A stretch of DNA of 64,000 nucleotides. Source: Candidatus Manganitrophus morganii. Lineage in GTDB: Bacteria > Nitrospirota > Nitrospiria > SBBL01 > Manganitrophaceae. A program made the translations under genes and the position numbers. Each line of letters opens with the position of its first letter. Within the stretch, counting starts at the first letter, position 1. The notes beneath the pieces were generated by a model. The model saw only the letters and a program-made list of their open reading frames with translations, was not told the DNA's origin and did not search any database. This document shows, piece by piece, positions 33,425 through 43,283 of the stretch. The stretch covers positions 1,550,001 through 1,614,000 of the forward strand of contig JAJHOH010000001.1 of assembly GCA_021651055.1 (NCBI GenBank). The letters are read 5' to 3'.

Positions 33425-34090
33425 ATGCGTTTTTTAGTCGTGGAGGATGAGGAGAAGGTCGCCCGATTCGTCCGGCGGGCGCTTGAGGAGGAAAGTTATG
33501 CCGTCGATGTGGTCGGGGACGGGGAAGCGGCCATCGATCAGATCGAGGTGGTTCCATACGATATGATCATCCTCGATCTGACCCTCCCGAAAAAAGGGGG
33601 GCTGGAGGTTCTGCAGTGGCTGCGGCAAAAGGGGCTCAAGGTTCCGGTTCTCATCCTCACCGCCCGGACGGCGATCGGCGACCGGGTGAAAGGACTCGAC
33701 CTCGGCGCCGATGATTACCTCGTCAAGCCGTTTGCGATTGAGGAGTTCCTCGCCCGCGTCCGCGCGCTGCTGCGACGGGGAGGGGTGACGGCGCCGCTGC
33801 TCCAGGCCGACGATCTCACCCTCGATCCGGTGACGCACGAGGTCCGCCGCGCGGGACAGAAGATCGAACTGACCACCAAGGAGTACGCCCTTCTCGAATA
33901 TTTCATGCGCAATCCGAACCGGGTCCTGACGCGATCGATGATCTCGGAGCATGTCTGGGACATCCATTTCGATACCTTCACCAACGTGATCGATGTTTAC
34001 GTCAATTACCTTCGGAACAAGGTGGACCGCGGCTTCAAGCGCCCCTTGATCCAGACCGTCCGGGGGGTCGGCTATGTCCTCAAAGCCTAA
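33425..34090 (+). CDS. OmpR-family response regulator
   Basis: A 221-residue regulator: receiver domain with phosphoacceptor Asp51 (ILDLTLPK), Lys near 101 (VKPF) and a C-terminal winged-helix DNA-binding domain (about 125-220, ending in IQTVRGVGYVLKA). It overlaps the kinase gene by 17 bp, so the pair is cotranscribed. With the HtrA protease gene just downstream, the system may sense envelope stress or metal, as CpxAR- and CusRS-type systems do; this is inference. Confidence 0.95.
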   Translation: MRFLVVEDEEKVARFVRRALEEESYAVDVVGDGEAAIDQIEVVPYDMIILDLTLPKKGGLEVLQWLRQKGLKVPVLILTARTAIGDRVKGLDLGADDYLVKPFAIEEFLARVRALLRRGGVTAPLLQADDLTLDPVTHEVRRAGQKIELTTKEYALLEYFMRNPNRVLTRSMISEHVWDIHFDTFTNVIDVYVNYLRNKVDRGFKRPLIQTVRGVGYVLKA

Positions 34091-35513
34091 TCTCAATCGA
34101 TGGGGCTGGCCCGCATCGATCCGGGGGCGGCTCGCCCTCTGGTACGGCACCATCCTGGGGGTGGCTTTCCTCTTCGTCGGACTGCTCCTCTTCGTTTATC
34201 TGTCGAGAAACCTTCATTCCGATTTCGACTTCTCGCTTCGCTCCACCGCGGAAGCCCTGGCGCGTGCTTCCCTCGACCGCAGCCCCCCCCTTCCGGAGCT
34301 CGACATCGAGGCCCTACTACAACAGCTCGACAACCCCGATCCCACCAGCAATTTCTTTCAGCTCTTCGATCCCCGCGGCCGCTTCGGCGCCCGATCACGC
34401 AATCTCTCCAAACGGACTTATCCCCTAACGGAAGTAGCCCTCAACAACGCCCTTCAGGGCAAATTTACCTATGAGACCTTTATCGATCCAGATCGGGGGA
34501 AGATTCGATGGGTCACCTACCCGGTGATCCAAAACGGGCGGCTGGTCAACATTCTCCAGGTCGGCGGCTCGCTCCGAAATTTGGAAAAAGTGCTGCAACG
34601 GCTTCGACTGATCCTTCTTTTTCTCTTCCCCGCCACCCTCCTCTTGGCGGTGGCCGGTGGATGGCTCCTCACCCTTCGGGCGCTCCAGCCGGTCGATGCC
34701 ATGGCGCAAGTCGCGCGTCGAATCACAGCGGGCGACCTCTCCCGCCGAATCCCGGTCCATGCCGGCCAAGACGAGCTCTCTCGGCTGGCCGAAACATTCA
34801 ACGCCATGATCGCGCAATTGGAAGAGTCGATTCAGCGCCTCCGCCAGTTCTCCGCCGACGCATCGCATGAGCTTCGAACCCCTTTGACGATCCTCAAGGG
34901 GGAGACCGAGCTGGCGCTGCGGCAGGCGCGGACGATGGAGGAGTATCAGGAAACCCTCGCCAGCTCGCTGGAGGAGATCGACCGGATTTCGCGGATCGTC
35001 GAGGAGCTCTTCCTTCTCTCAAAGGCCGATCTCGGCGAAGCCCGGCTGGAGAGAAAGCCGGTCACCCTCGCCCCCCTCTTTAAAGAAACCCTCACGCAAA
35101 TGGAGCTTCTCGCAAAGGAAAAAGCGATCTCGCTCCGTTTTGACTGCCGGGAAGAAACGACGATTACAGGCGATTCCGATCGGCTGCGGGAGCTCCTCCT
35201 CAACCTCGTCGAAAACGCCATTCGTTATACCCCGCCAGAAGGGAGAATCATCGTCACCCTCTCTCGGGAAGGAAGCCACGCGCGAGTCACCGTCTCCGAC
35301 ACCGGGATCGGCATTCCGAAAGAAGATCTTTCCAAGATCTTCGACCGCTTCTATCGCTCCGATTCCGCCCGTGAGATCCATCCGAAAGGGAGCGGTCTCG
35401 GGCTCTCGATCTGCCGATGGATCGTCCACGCACACAGCGGCACCATCCAGGTCGACAGCACCCCCGGTCTGGGAACCCTTTTTACCCTCCGTTTTCCCCT
35501 GCGCAACGATTAG
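34074..35513 (+). CDS. HAMP-domain sensor histidine kinase
   Basis: A 479-residue inner-membrane kinase: helix 1 at about 23-43, periplasmic sensor 44-176, helix 2 at about 177-200, HAMP to about 253, dimerisation domain with phospho-His265 in SADASHELRTP, and HATPase with NLVENAIRY, DTGIGI and GSGLGLS. The length and the layout match heavy-metal/Cus-type and other OmpR-partner kinases. The periplasmic domain has no recognisable ligand motif. It is the cognate partner of the overlapping regulator. Confidence 0.94.
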   Translation: MSSKPNLNRWGWPASIRGRLALWYGTILGVAFLFVGLLLFVYLSRNLHSDFDFSLRSTAEALARASLDRSPPLPELDIEALLQQLDNPDPTSNFFQLFDPRGRFGARSRNLSKRTYPLTEVALNNALQGKFTYETFIDPDRGKIRWVTYPVIQNGRLVNILQVGGSLRNLEKVLQRLRLILLFLFPATLLLAVAGGWLLTLRALQPVDAMAQVARRITAGDLSRRIPVHAGQDELSRLAETFNAMIAQLEESIQRLRQFSADASHELRTPLTILKGETELALRQARTMEEYQETLASSLEEIDRISRIVEELFLLSKADLGEARLERKPVTLAPLFKETLTQMELLAKEKAISLRFDCREETTITGDSDRLRELLLNLVENAIRYTPPEGRIIVTLSREGSHARVTVSDTGIGIPKEDLSKIFDRFYRSDSAREIHPKGSGLGLSICRWIVHAHSGTIQVDSTPGLGTLFTLRFPLRND

Positions 35514-35563
35514 AGTTTTTTAATCTTCAATTAATCCTCTCTTAACCTGAATGATTTACAGTC

Positions 35564-35580
35564 ATCATTACCATAATGAT
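35564..35580. promoter_or_regulatory. Perfect dyad upstream of htrA
   Basis: ATCATTA-CCA-TAATGAT is a 7-bp perfect inverted repeat 40 bp before the HtrA start. A candidate operator in the 106-bp gap between the kinase and protease genes. Confidence 0.4.
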
Positions 35581-35619
35581 ATTTCGATCATTCATTTTTA
35601 TCGGGAGGTTTCTTTTATT

Positions 35620-37095
<1,476 letters not shown>

Positions 37096-37112
37096 CATTA
37101 CAGGTTCCCGCC

Positions 37113-37174
37113 GACCGGCGAGGCGGCATGCGACGCACCCCCGTCGCTTTTCCTCCCCGTCCGCCTCGCCGGTC
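37113..37174. repeat. Perfect 14-bp stem downstream of htrA
   Basis: GACCGGCGAGGCGG (37113-37126) pairs perfectly with CCGCCTCGCCGGTC (37161-37174), with a smaller GCGACG/CGTCGC stem inside the loop. No T-run follows, so it may be a factor-dependent or mRNA-stabilising structure, or a repeat element. Confidence 0.5.
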
Positions 37175-37276
37175 AACCTCTTTCCCGCCGCTTCAGGGAG
37201 GAGGGGAATGGAAGGCCCGGTTCCGGTTTTTGCCGGGAAAATCGTTCCGGACAGGAACAGCCGATAAGGAGGAGAA

Positions 37277-37522
37277 ATGAAAGAGCCGATATGGATCCGT
37301 GAGAGAAGGCCCCCCGAACCCCCTTCCCTCTCTCTGCACCCGGTCCTCACGATTCGGAAGAGTGGGATAAAACAGATCAGGGATGTTGGCACGCTCATCG
37401 GTCGGCTGCCCCATCTTCTGGCACACGCCGGTGGGGAACGCAATCCCGCTTCGATCGAAATCATCTTGATGCGTTACCGCTTATTGATCCTTCTCTTTTC
37501 CGTCTCGATCCTCAAATCTTGA
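37277..37522 (+). CDS. Small hypothetical protein with strong ribosome binding site
   Basis: An 81-codon frame starting at ATG 37277, preceded by AAGGAGGAG at near-ideal spacing. The product is basic and Pro-rich at the N-terminus with a hydrophobic C-terminal stretch (RYRLLILLFSVSIL). I recognise no family. The initiation site is the main reason to report it; it lies 57 bp upstream of the CBS-domain gene and could be cotranscribed with it. Confidence 0.4.
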   Translation: MKEPIWIRERRPPEPPSLSLHPVLTIRKSGIKQIRDVGTLIGRLPHLLAHAGGERNPASIEIILMRYRLLILLFSVSILKS

Positions 37523-37579
37523 GCGTTTCGAGCAGATAAAGAGCGTCATCAAACGGAAAAAACAAAAGGAGGGAGAATC

Positions 37580-37987
37580 ATGAAGGTCAAATCCCAAGAG
37601 GTCGGTCAGATTCGTCTTGCGAAACCGCGCTTCGTCAAAGAGTACGAATCGGCCTTTGATATCGCCGCCGAGCTCCTCGACAGCGGCCACGCCGCGATCC
37701 CTGTCGTTACCCGGGAGGGGCGCGTCATCGGAATGGTGAACGACCAGGACCTCCTCCGCCTGCTTCCCGGTCCGCGCCGGCTGGAGGAGATTAAGGCGAA
37801 AGAAATCATGAGCCGGGTTCCGGCCGTGATTGATGAGGAGACATCCCTTGCCGAAGCGAGCAAGATCATGGAAAACCTCCAGCTCCAACGCCTGCCGGTC
37901 GTCCGGGAGGGGATCTTGATCGGGACGATTACTCGGCACGATCTCCTTCGCACGCGGCTCGGCTGGGGCACGGGGGAGTGGGAGTAG
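37580..37987 (+). CDS. Stand-alone CBS-domain protein
   Basis: A 135-residue protein made of two CBS motifs (about 10-65 and 72-130; GHAAIPVVTREGRVIGMVNDQDLL is split between the strand and helix of the first). Such Bateman modules bind adenosine nucleotides and regulate partner enzymes or channels, or act alone as energy sensors. AAAAGGAGGG precedes the ATG. Partner unknown. Confidence 0.92.
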   Translation: MKVKSQEVGQIRLAKPRFVKEYESAFDIAAELLDSGHAAIPVVTREGRVIGMVNDQDLLRLLPGPRRLEEIKAKEIMSRVPAVIDEETSLAEASKIMENLQLQRLPVVREGILIGTITRHDLLRTRLGWGTGEWE

Positions 37988-38009
37988 CCCGGTACTTTTC
38001 CGCGACGCG

Positions 38010-38043
38010 GCGGGAGGCCGGTCACTGCGGCCGTCCCTCCCGC
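38010..38043. terminator. Hairpin between convergent CBS and ferritin-like genes
   Basis: GCGGGAGG with CCGG on the left pairs with CCG and CCCTCCCGC on the right. No T-run follows on either strand, so a terminator role is uncertain. Confidence 0.35.
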
Positions 38044-38101
38044 CCGCTCCCTCCGATCTGTTTCCAACCTCTTTTTTCCCAAGCACGATTCCCGCCCCTC
38101 G

Positions 38102-38662
38102 TCAGGCCGCTTTCTCCTTGAAGCGTCCCTGATCAAGCGTCTCCAAAAGGGTGACCAGATCTTGCGCGTGCTCCTCTTCTTTCGCCAGGACCTCCTCCAT
38201 CACCCGCCGGCTCGTCGGATCTTTCTCGCCGAAGTAGCGGACCATCTCGGTGTAACTTTCAATGGCGATCCGCTCGGCGACCAGGTCTTCTTTAATCATG
38301 TCGATCAAGGAATCGGCCTCGATATATTCCGAGTGGCTCTTGGTTGCAAGCCCTTGAGGAGAAAAGTCAGGCTTGCCGTTTAATTGCGTGATCCGCTCCG
38401 CGATCTGATCGGCATGCATCTGCTCTTCATTGGCATGTTCCAGAAACTCTTGGGCCACCGATTGAGCATGGATGCCGCTCGCCATGTAGTAATGATTTTT
38501 ATACCGGAGCGTGCAGACGATTTCGGTTGCCAACGCCTCATTCAAAATACGGATCGCCGTCTGCACGTCCCCTTGGTAGACCGGCGTGATCGCCCCGTTC
38601 TCAATGTGCTGTCGGGCGCGCTCGCGAAGGGTTTTGATGTCGGTCAGAAATGGCTTGTCCAT
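38102..38662 (-). CDS. Ferritin-like/bacterioferritin-type protein
   Basis: A 186-residue four-helix-bundle protein. Diiron-type ligands are visible: Glu in ALATEIVCTLRY, the EEQMHADQ motif, Glu in EDLVAERIAIESY and the EEEHAQD motif, in the ferritin-like order E...ExxH...E...ExxH. ATG 38662 is favoured because AAGGAGG lies six bases upstream; the ATG at 38668 directly abuts the ribosome binding site. Iron storage or peroxide-consuming iron oxidation is likely. It is the last of three same-strand genes with the phosphatase-like and thioredoxin-like genes. Confidence 0.85.
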   Translation of the reverse strand: MDKPFLTDIKTLRERARQHIENGAITPVYQGDVQTAIRILNEALATEIVCTLRYKNHYYMASGIHAQSVAQEFLEHANEEQMHADQIAERITQLNGKPDFSPQGLATKSHSEYIEADSLIDMIKEDLVAERIAIESYTEMVRYFGEKDPTSRRVMEEVLAKEEEHAQDLVTLLETLDQGRFKEKAA

Positions 38663-38717
38663 GAACATCCTCCTTTTAAACTGATTTATTTAAAACGAAA
38701 TGGTTGTCCCTCACCGT

Positions 38718-39236
38718 TTACGCCCCGGGAGGACGATGAAAGTCACCCGGAAGAACCTCGTCGTCTTCTGGAAAAGGAAGCGCCTCGGGGAAGGGCGCTT
38801 TCGGCTGGATTTCATAGGCCGGGCTGTTCTTCCGGAGGTACTCCTTGGCGATCTCCGGAAGACTCAGGCCGAATTGGCCGGCGGTCGCTTCGGTTTCCTC
38901 TACCGTGCGGGCGCGCTGAACCGCATCCCAGACCAACGCCAAGACCCCCGCCCGTCTTCCCTGGGGAGAGCAGATCAACGCCGGTCGCGATTTTTGAGGG
39001 AAGAGAAGCTGCTCCAGCAGCAAAAAACTCTCTCGCGACCAGGCGTGAGGATTCACCGGAATCTCGACGTAACGGAGCCCCGCCTGCTTCGCCTTATGCC
39101 GCTCCCCTTCCTGGATTTCTTCCGGCAAAGCGGCTTCGGCCAACATCCGATATCCTTGCCGCGGCAGGATGCTCAATTCTTCCGCGGTCAGCCGGCCGCT
39201 AAAAGCCACCTCTTCATTTATTTTCCTGATTTCCAT
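38718..39236 (-). CDS. DUF442-like (beta-lactamase hydrolase-like) phosphatase-related protein
   Basis: A 172-residue protein whose first 60 residues (NEEVAFSGRLTAEELSILP, a Gly-Tyr turn, then a strand) resemble the DUF442 family, which adopts a dual-specificity phosphatase fold and is often involved in sulfide or persulfide metabolism. A Cys-X5-Arg motif, CSPQGRR near residue 89, fits the phosphatase loop position, but the usual preceding His is absent. A Pro-rich tail ends the protein. It starts 12 bp after the thioredoxin-like gene and is probably cotranscribed. The assignment is by similarity of pattern only. Confidence 0.6.
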   Translation of the reverse strand: MEIRKINEEVAFSGRLTAEELSILPRQGYRMLAEAALPEEIQEGERHKAKQAGLRYVEIPVNPHAWSRESFLLLEQLLFPQKSRPALICSPQGRRAGVLALVWDAVQRARTVEETEATAGQFGLSLPEIAKEYLRKNSPAYEIQPKAPFPEALPFPEDDEVLPGDFHRPPGA

Positions 39237-39248
39237 TTCAATTCCCTT

Positions 39249-39734
39249 CTACGCCGCAGGACGACCTCCGGCCGCTTGATGTTCTGCTTCGTTGAGGATC
39301 CGTTCGATCATCCGTTCGACCGGCTTCTCCGCCTGATAACCGGTGTGGCGATACCGGAGGAGCCGATCGCGGTCGTAAATGAAATAGGTCGGAACCGCAT
39401 CGACCTGGTAGGCCGATGCGGCCTCCCCCTCTTGATCGAGCGCGATCGGATGTCGAAGCGCTAGCGCCCGAACCATCCGTTCGACCATCACGTCATCCTG
39501 ATCGTCCCGCGTCAAAGGGGTATGGACGCCGATGACCCGGAGTCCCCTCGGGCCGAATTGCTCGATCCAACGCCGGACGCTCGGTATCTGCTCTTTGCAG
39601 AGCGGACAGCTCAGCCCCCAGAAATGAATCAAGGTGGCCGGCCCTTCGGAACGGGCCACATCGACCGGCCCGCTATTGAGCCAGCCGCGAACCGGCGCAA
39701 TCGGCCGAATCGGCGTACGTAATCTAAGTCCCAC
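39249..39734 (-). CDS. Thioredoxin-fold (TlpA/AhpC-like) protein
   Basis: A 161-residue thioredoxin-fold protein with the redox motif CPLC in IHFWGLSCPLCKEQIP and the cis-Pro motif AVPTYFIYD. The open frame continues far upstream but that part is not protein-like; GTG 39734 has GGGAG eight bases before it and gives a normal domain. No signal peptide is visible, so a cytoplasmic location is likely. CPLC is an unusual active-site dipeptide compared with CGPC of thioredoxin. Divergent from the MscS-TPS fusion gene. Confidence 0.78.
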   Translation of the reverse strand: MGLRLRTPIRPIAPVRGWLNSGPVDVARSEGPATLIHFWGLSCPLCKEQIPSVRRWIEQFGPRGLRVIGVHTPLTRDDQDDVMVERMVRALALRHPIALDQEGEAASAYQVDAVPTYFIYDRDRLLRYRHTGYQAEKPVERMIERILNEAEHQAAGGRPAA

Positions 39735-39864
39735 CGCTCTTACTCCCAATGTATCTAGTCTAACGACTTTGGACAGATCGAGGCAAGGGGAAGAAACCCG
39801 GTCACTCGGAATGCAATTGGTCCCTTCTCCTTCTTTCATCCCCCGTTTTGTGCCGAATCCTTTC

Positions 39865-39893
39865 TTGCTTTTTGAAGTTGAGACCATTAATAT
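39865..39893 (+). promoter_or_regulatory. Promoter of the MscS-TPS fusion gene
   Basis: TTGCTT (39865-39870), 17-bp spacer, TAATAT (39888-39893), 44 bp before ATG 39937. A GGGAGG ribosome binding site follows at about 39921-39926. Confidence 0.55.
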
Positions 39894-39936
39894 GGATGGA
39901 AGGCGCCGCTCTGTTTGAGCCGCCGGGAGGATCGCA

Positions 39937-42114
39937 ATGTCTAAACCGCTGGAAGCGTTTCCCTGGGAGTTGGCCTTTCTTTTCGGTTTGGCCGGCATCG
40001 TCATGATTGCGGCACATTTTCTCCGGAAGTTTCTCCTGCGGCAACTTACCGCTTCGGAAGATCTGGGGGATCTGGCCCGCCGGATGGGGCGGCTCTCCTA
40101 CTATTGGCCCGCGGTTCTCGGCGTTTATGTCTTGCTGACCCACCTCCCAGATCAGCCTCGGGCGTTGAAACATGCCGACAAACTTCTCGACCTCTATCTC
40201 TTTGCGACCGGCACCCTCATGGCGATCGAATTCTCGATTTGGGTGATCCGGCGCTTCTTAAGGGAAAAGGGGATCGCCGCGCCGATCAGCAAATCGGTCT
40301 TCAGCGGGGTCTACGCCCTCTTTGTTCTCCTCGGCGTGTTGCTCCTTTTCCTGAAAATCGATTTCCCGGTCTCCCCCATTCTCACCGTGATCGGGATCGG
40401 CGGCCTCGCCACCGTTCTCGCATTTCAGGACACCCTCTCCGACACGGCCGCCGGATACCACCTTCTTGCGGAAAGACGCCTTCGGGTCGGAGATCGGATC
40501 CGTCTCCACTCGGGCGAGGAAGGAACCGTCCTGGAGGTCTCCTGGCGGACGACGCGGATTCAATCCCCCTCCGGACAGACCTATCTCATCCCCAACCGCC
40601 GGATCGCGCATGGCGTGATCACCACCTCCTCTCGCGATGAGATCTGGGACAGCGCCAAAGTGCGGCAGGGGATCGAGGCGAACTTCTCCCATCGAATGCT
40701 GGTCTTGGTTTCAAACCGCGAGCCCTATGTCCATCGTTGGATGGACGAAGAGATCCGCTGCGACCGTCCCGCCGGCGGTTTGACGTCGGCCCTCGATCCG
40801 GTGATGCAGGCGGCGCGCGGCCTCTGGGTCGCCTGGGGAAGCGGCGACGCCGATCGCGATGCGGCCGATGCGGAAGGAAAGGTCGTCGTTCCCCCCCACC
40901 AGCCCGCCTACACGCTGAAGCGGATTTGGCTGACCGAGGAAGAGATCGACCACTACTACCACGGCTTCTCAAATCGTTTCTTCTGGCCCCTCTTCCACAA
41001 GGCGATGGACAAGGTTCAATTTATGGAGGAGGACTGGCGATATTATAAAGAGGTCAACCGGCGTTTCGCGGAAGCGGTCCTCGCCGAAACCAAAGGACGC
41101 GACCCGATCGTCTGGATTCAAGACTATCATCTGGCGCACGCCCCGCTGATTTTAAGAGAGCAGCGGCCGAACGCGACCCTCTCCCTTTTCTGGCACATCC
41201 CCTGGCCTTCGTACGACGTTTATCGGGTCGCCCCTTGCCGGAAGGAGCTGCTCGAATCGCTCCTCTGCTGCGACCTGCTCGGCTTTCAAACCCCATTCTA
41301 CCGCGACCAATTCCTCGAATGCGTCCGTCAAATCCTGAACCTTCCGGTCGACTCCGGACGGGGGTCGATCTCCTATCGCGGACGGACCGTCTGGGTGAAG
41401 GCCTTCCCGATCAGCATCGATGCGGAGGGATGGATCCGTCTCGCCACCATCCCGCAAGCCGAAGAGGAGATGAAAGCGCTCCGGAAACGGCTCGCCCTGG
41501 GAGCGGAGGGATCGATCGGAATCGGCGTCGATCGGCTTGAATATACCAAGGCCCTCGTCGAGCGCTTTAACGCGATCGACCTCTTCTTTACCCGCTATCC
41601 GCAGTTTAAGAAAAAATTCACCTTTATCCAGATCGCGTCGCCGAGCCGAACGGAGATGACCGATTATCGGACGTATGGGGAGACCCTTCTGAAAACCTCC
41701 CAGGAAATCAACGAGCGCCACGGCGTCGACGGATGGAAACCGCTTGATTACCGGCCGATCTACATTCCCCCTGAAACCTTGGCGATCTACTATCGCGCCG
41801 CCGATCTGGCGATCATCAGTTCTTTCGCAGACGGAATGAACTTGGTGGCAAAGGAATTCATCGCCTCCCAAACCGACGAGCGCGGGGTGCTTCTCGTCAG
41901 CGAGCTGGCCGGCGTCTCGGATGAGATGAAGGGGGCTTTCTTGATTAATCCATACGATGTGGAGGGTCTCGCGGAAGCGATCAAGACCTCGCTCGGGATG
42001 CCCCCCTCCATCAAAAAGGTCCTGATGGAGGAGATGCGGGAGCAGATCCGGGTCAACAACGTCTATCGATGGATGGGAAATATCTTCGAGGAAATCCGCC
42101 GGATCTCCGGATAA
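39937..42114 (+). CDS. Mechanosensitive channel (MscS) - trehalose-6-phosphate synthase fusion
   Basis: A 725-residue single frame. Residues 1-232 are MscS-like: about four helices (10-28, 53-71, 84-104, 122-140), a Gly/Ala-rich pore helix (147-168, VIGIGGLATVLAFQDTL) and the beta domain with LRVGDRIRL and IPNRRIAHG. In place of the MscS cytoplasmic vestibule, residues 253-725 form a GT20 trehalose-6-phosphate synthase: VSNREP 258-263, GG 280-281, WPLFH 350-354, DYH 396-398, HIPWPS 420-425, Arg533/Lys538 in VDRLEYTK and DGMNLVAKE 632-640. These match the OtsA residues that bind UDP-glucose and glucose-6-phosphate. No trehalose-phosphate phosphatase lies nearby. An osmotic sensor-effector is inferred. 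Confidence 0.9.
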   Translation: MSKPLEAFPWELAFLFGLAGIVMIAAHFLRKFLLRQLTASEDLGDLARRMGRLSYYWPAVLGVYVLLTHLPDQPRALKHADKLLDLYLFATGTLMAIEFSIWVIRRFLREKGIAAPISKSVFSGVYALFVLLGVLLLFLKIDFPVSPILTVIGIGGLATVLAFQDTLSDTAAGYHLLAERRLRVGDRIRLHSGEEGTVLEVSWRTTRIQSPSGQTYLIPNRRIAHGVITTSSRDEIWDSAKVRQGIEANFSHRMLVLVSNREPYVHRWMDEEIRCDRPAGGLTSALDPVMQAARGLWVAWGSGDADRDAADAEGKVVVPPHQPAYTLKRIWLTEEEIDHYYHGFSNRFFWPLFHKAMDKVQFMEEDWRYYKEVNRRFAEAVLAETKGRDPIVWIQDYHLAHAPLILREQRPNATLSLFWHIPWPSYDVYRVAPCRKELLESLLCCDLLGFQTPFYRDQFLECVRQILNLPVDSGRGSISYRGRTVWVKAFPISIDAEGWIRLATIPQAEEEMKALRKRLALGAEGSIGIGVDRLEYTKALVERFNAIDLFFTRYPQFKKKFTFIQIASPSRTEMTDYRTYGETLLKTSQEINERHGVDGWKPLDYRPIYIPPETLAIYYRAADLAIISSFADGMNLVAKEFIASQTDERGVLLVSELAGVSDEMKGAFLINPYDVEGLAEAIKTSLGMPPSIKKVLMEEMREQIRVNNVYRWMGNIFEEIRRISG

Positions 42115-42162
42115 AGGACACGGCGGTCTCTTCTTATCTTATCTCTGATAAACGCTTCTTCC

Positions 42163-43272
42163 TCAACTCCCCGAATGCCCGGAATGGTCGGCCTCTTTTT
42201 TGAGTTGGTCGACCTTCTCTTTCCGCTTTTCCGGCGGCATCTCCAGGAAATCCAGTTGTTCCTCGGTCGTCATCATCATCATCGCCATCGCCTCCTCCGG
42301 ATCCATCTGAAGCAACGTCTGTTGCTGCTCGATCGGGATCGGCGGCAGGGAGTGGAGCGGCATCGTCTCCAGATCTTTCCTCGGCGCCTGCATCAAATCG
42401 AGTTGACGATAGACGGCGTCCCGTTTGTTTCGGACGGCCGGACTCGTCAAAATGTCCATGTAGATGTCGTGGAAGCTGTGAAGATTGTCGAAGGTGGCGG
42501 CGATCTCCGGGAAACGCTTTGCGAAGGTGGGCGAGATCTCGTGCGCCATCGGCATATGCTTCGGAAGGCGCGAGGGATCGGAGAACATTTTTTTGAATTC
42601 ACCGACGGCGGTGTCGATCTTTCGTCGGCGGGCCTCCGGGTCGGGCTCCAGCAGCGCTTCGTTCGCTGCGAGCTGCAGCCAGTGATAGGCCCAGATCGCC
42701 CCGTTGAACCGGGGATATCTCTCCTTCCAGTAGCCGGAGAATGACTGTCCTTCCATCAACTGCATCGATTTGATCTTGAGCGGAAAGGTCCGCTCCCCCT
42801 CGGTGAGATAGTAGCCGAGCGCTTCGCGGATCGATTGATCCTTATCCGCCACCCGATTATCGGAGAGAATATCATACACCTGACGATGAAGGTAATGGGT
42901 CCAATCAAACGCCTTGTTCACCCGCCAGGCGAGCTTCACCGCTTCCGGCGCCACGGTCTCCTCGGACGGGGAAAAACGGGGACGGGGCTCTTTTCCGAGA
43001 AACATCCGGGCGACCCGATTGAAGAGATCTTTCTCGATCAACTCGATCGCCCTGGCTTCGTCTTTCGTGGTGATTAGGATCTCTGCAAGCACGCCATGGC
43101 CGATGTCGATGACATTGAGCATGGCATTCAATTCGGGATAGACCCGCTGCGTTGCAAAATTGTAGCGTCCCGGCAGGTAAAAGATCGACTCCCTTTTTTC
43201 AATCCGCGCCTCGACTGGAAGAACCGCACAAAATAAAAGTAAAGTGACGGTGAAGACCTTGAACATTTTCAT
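42163..43272 (-). CDS. Uncharacterised secreted protein with His-rich C-terminus
   Basis: A 369-residue protein with a Sec signal peptide (cleavage near VEA, about residue 20) and a mostly helical mature part (DWTHYLHRQVYDIL, HSFHDIYMDILTS), a Met-rich stretch (MAMMMMTTEE near 325) and a short tail HSGHSGS. I know no family. ATG 43272 has GGAGG immediately upstream; an ATG at 43284 shares a base with the stop of the beta-barrel gene (TGATG). The Met and His clusters hint at metal binding, which is speculation. It is coupled to the outer-membrane barrel gene upstream. Confidence 0.7.
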   Translation of the reverse strand: MKMFKVFTVTLLLFCAVLPVEARIEKRESIFYLPGRYNFATQRVYPELNAMLNVIDIGHGVLAEILITTKDEARAIELIEKDLFNRVARMFLGKEPRPRFSPSEETVAPEAVKLAWRVNKAFDWTHYLHRQVYDILSDNRVADKDQSIREALGYYLTEGERTFPLKIKSMQLMEGQSFSGYWKERYPRFNGAIWAYHWLQLAANEALLEPDPEARRRKIDTAVGEFKKMFSDPSRLPKHMPMAHEISPTFAKRFPEIAATFDNLHSFHDIYMDILTSPAVRNKRDAVYRQLDLMQAPRKDLETMPLHSLPPIPIEQQQTLLQMDPEEAMAMMMMTTEEQLDFLEMPPEKRKEKVDQLKKEADHSGHSGS

Positions 43273-43283
43273 CCTTCCTCCCA

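Noticed and set aside
39735-40004. N-terminal extension of the thioredoxin-like protein across the divergent promoter
   Set aside because: The extension overlaps the start of the MscS-TPS gene in antisense; GTG 39734 has a ribosome binding site.
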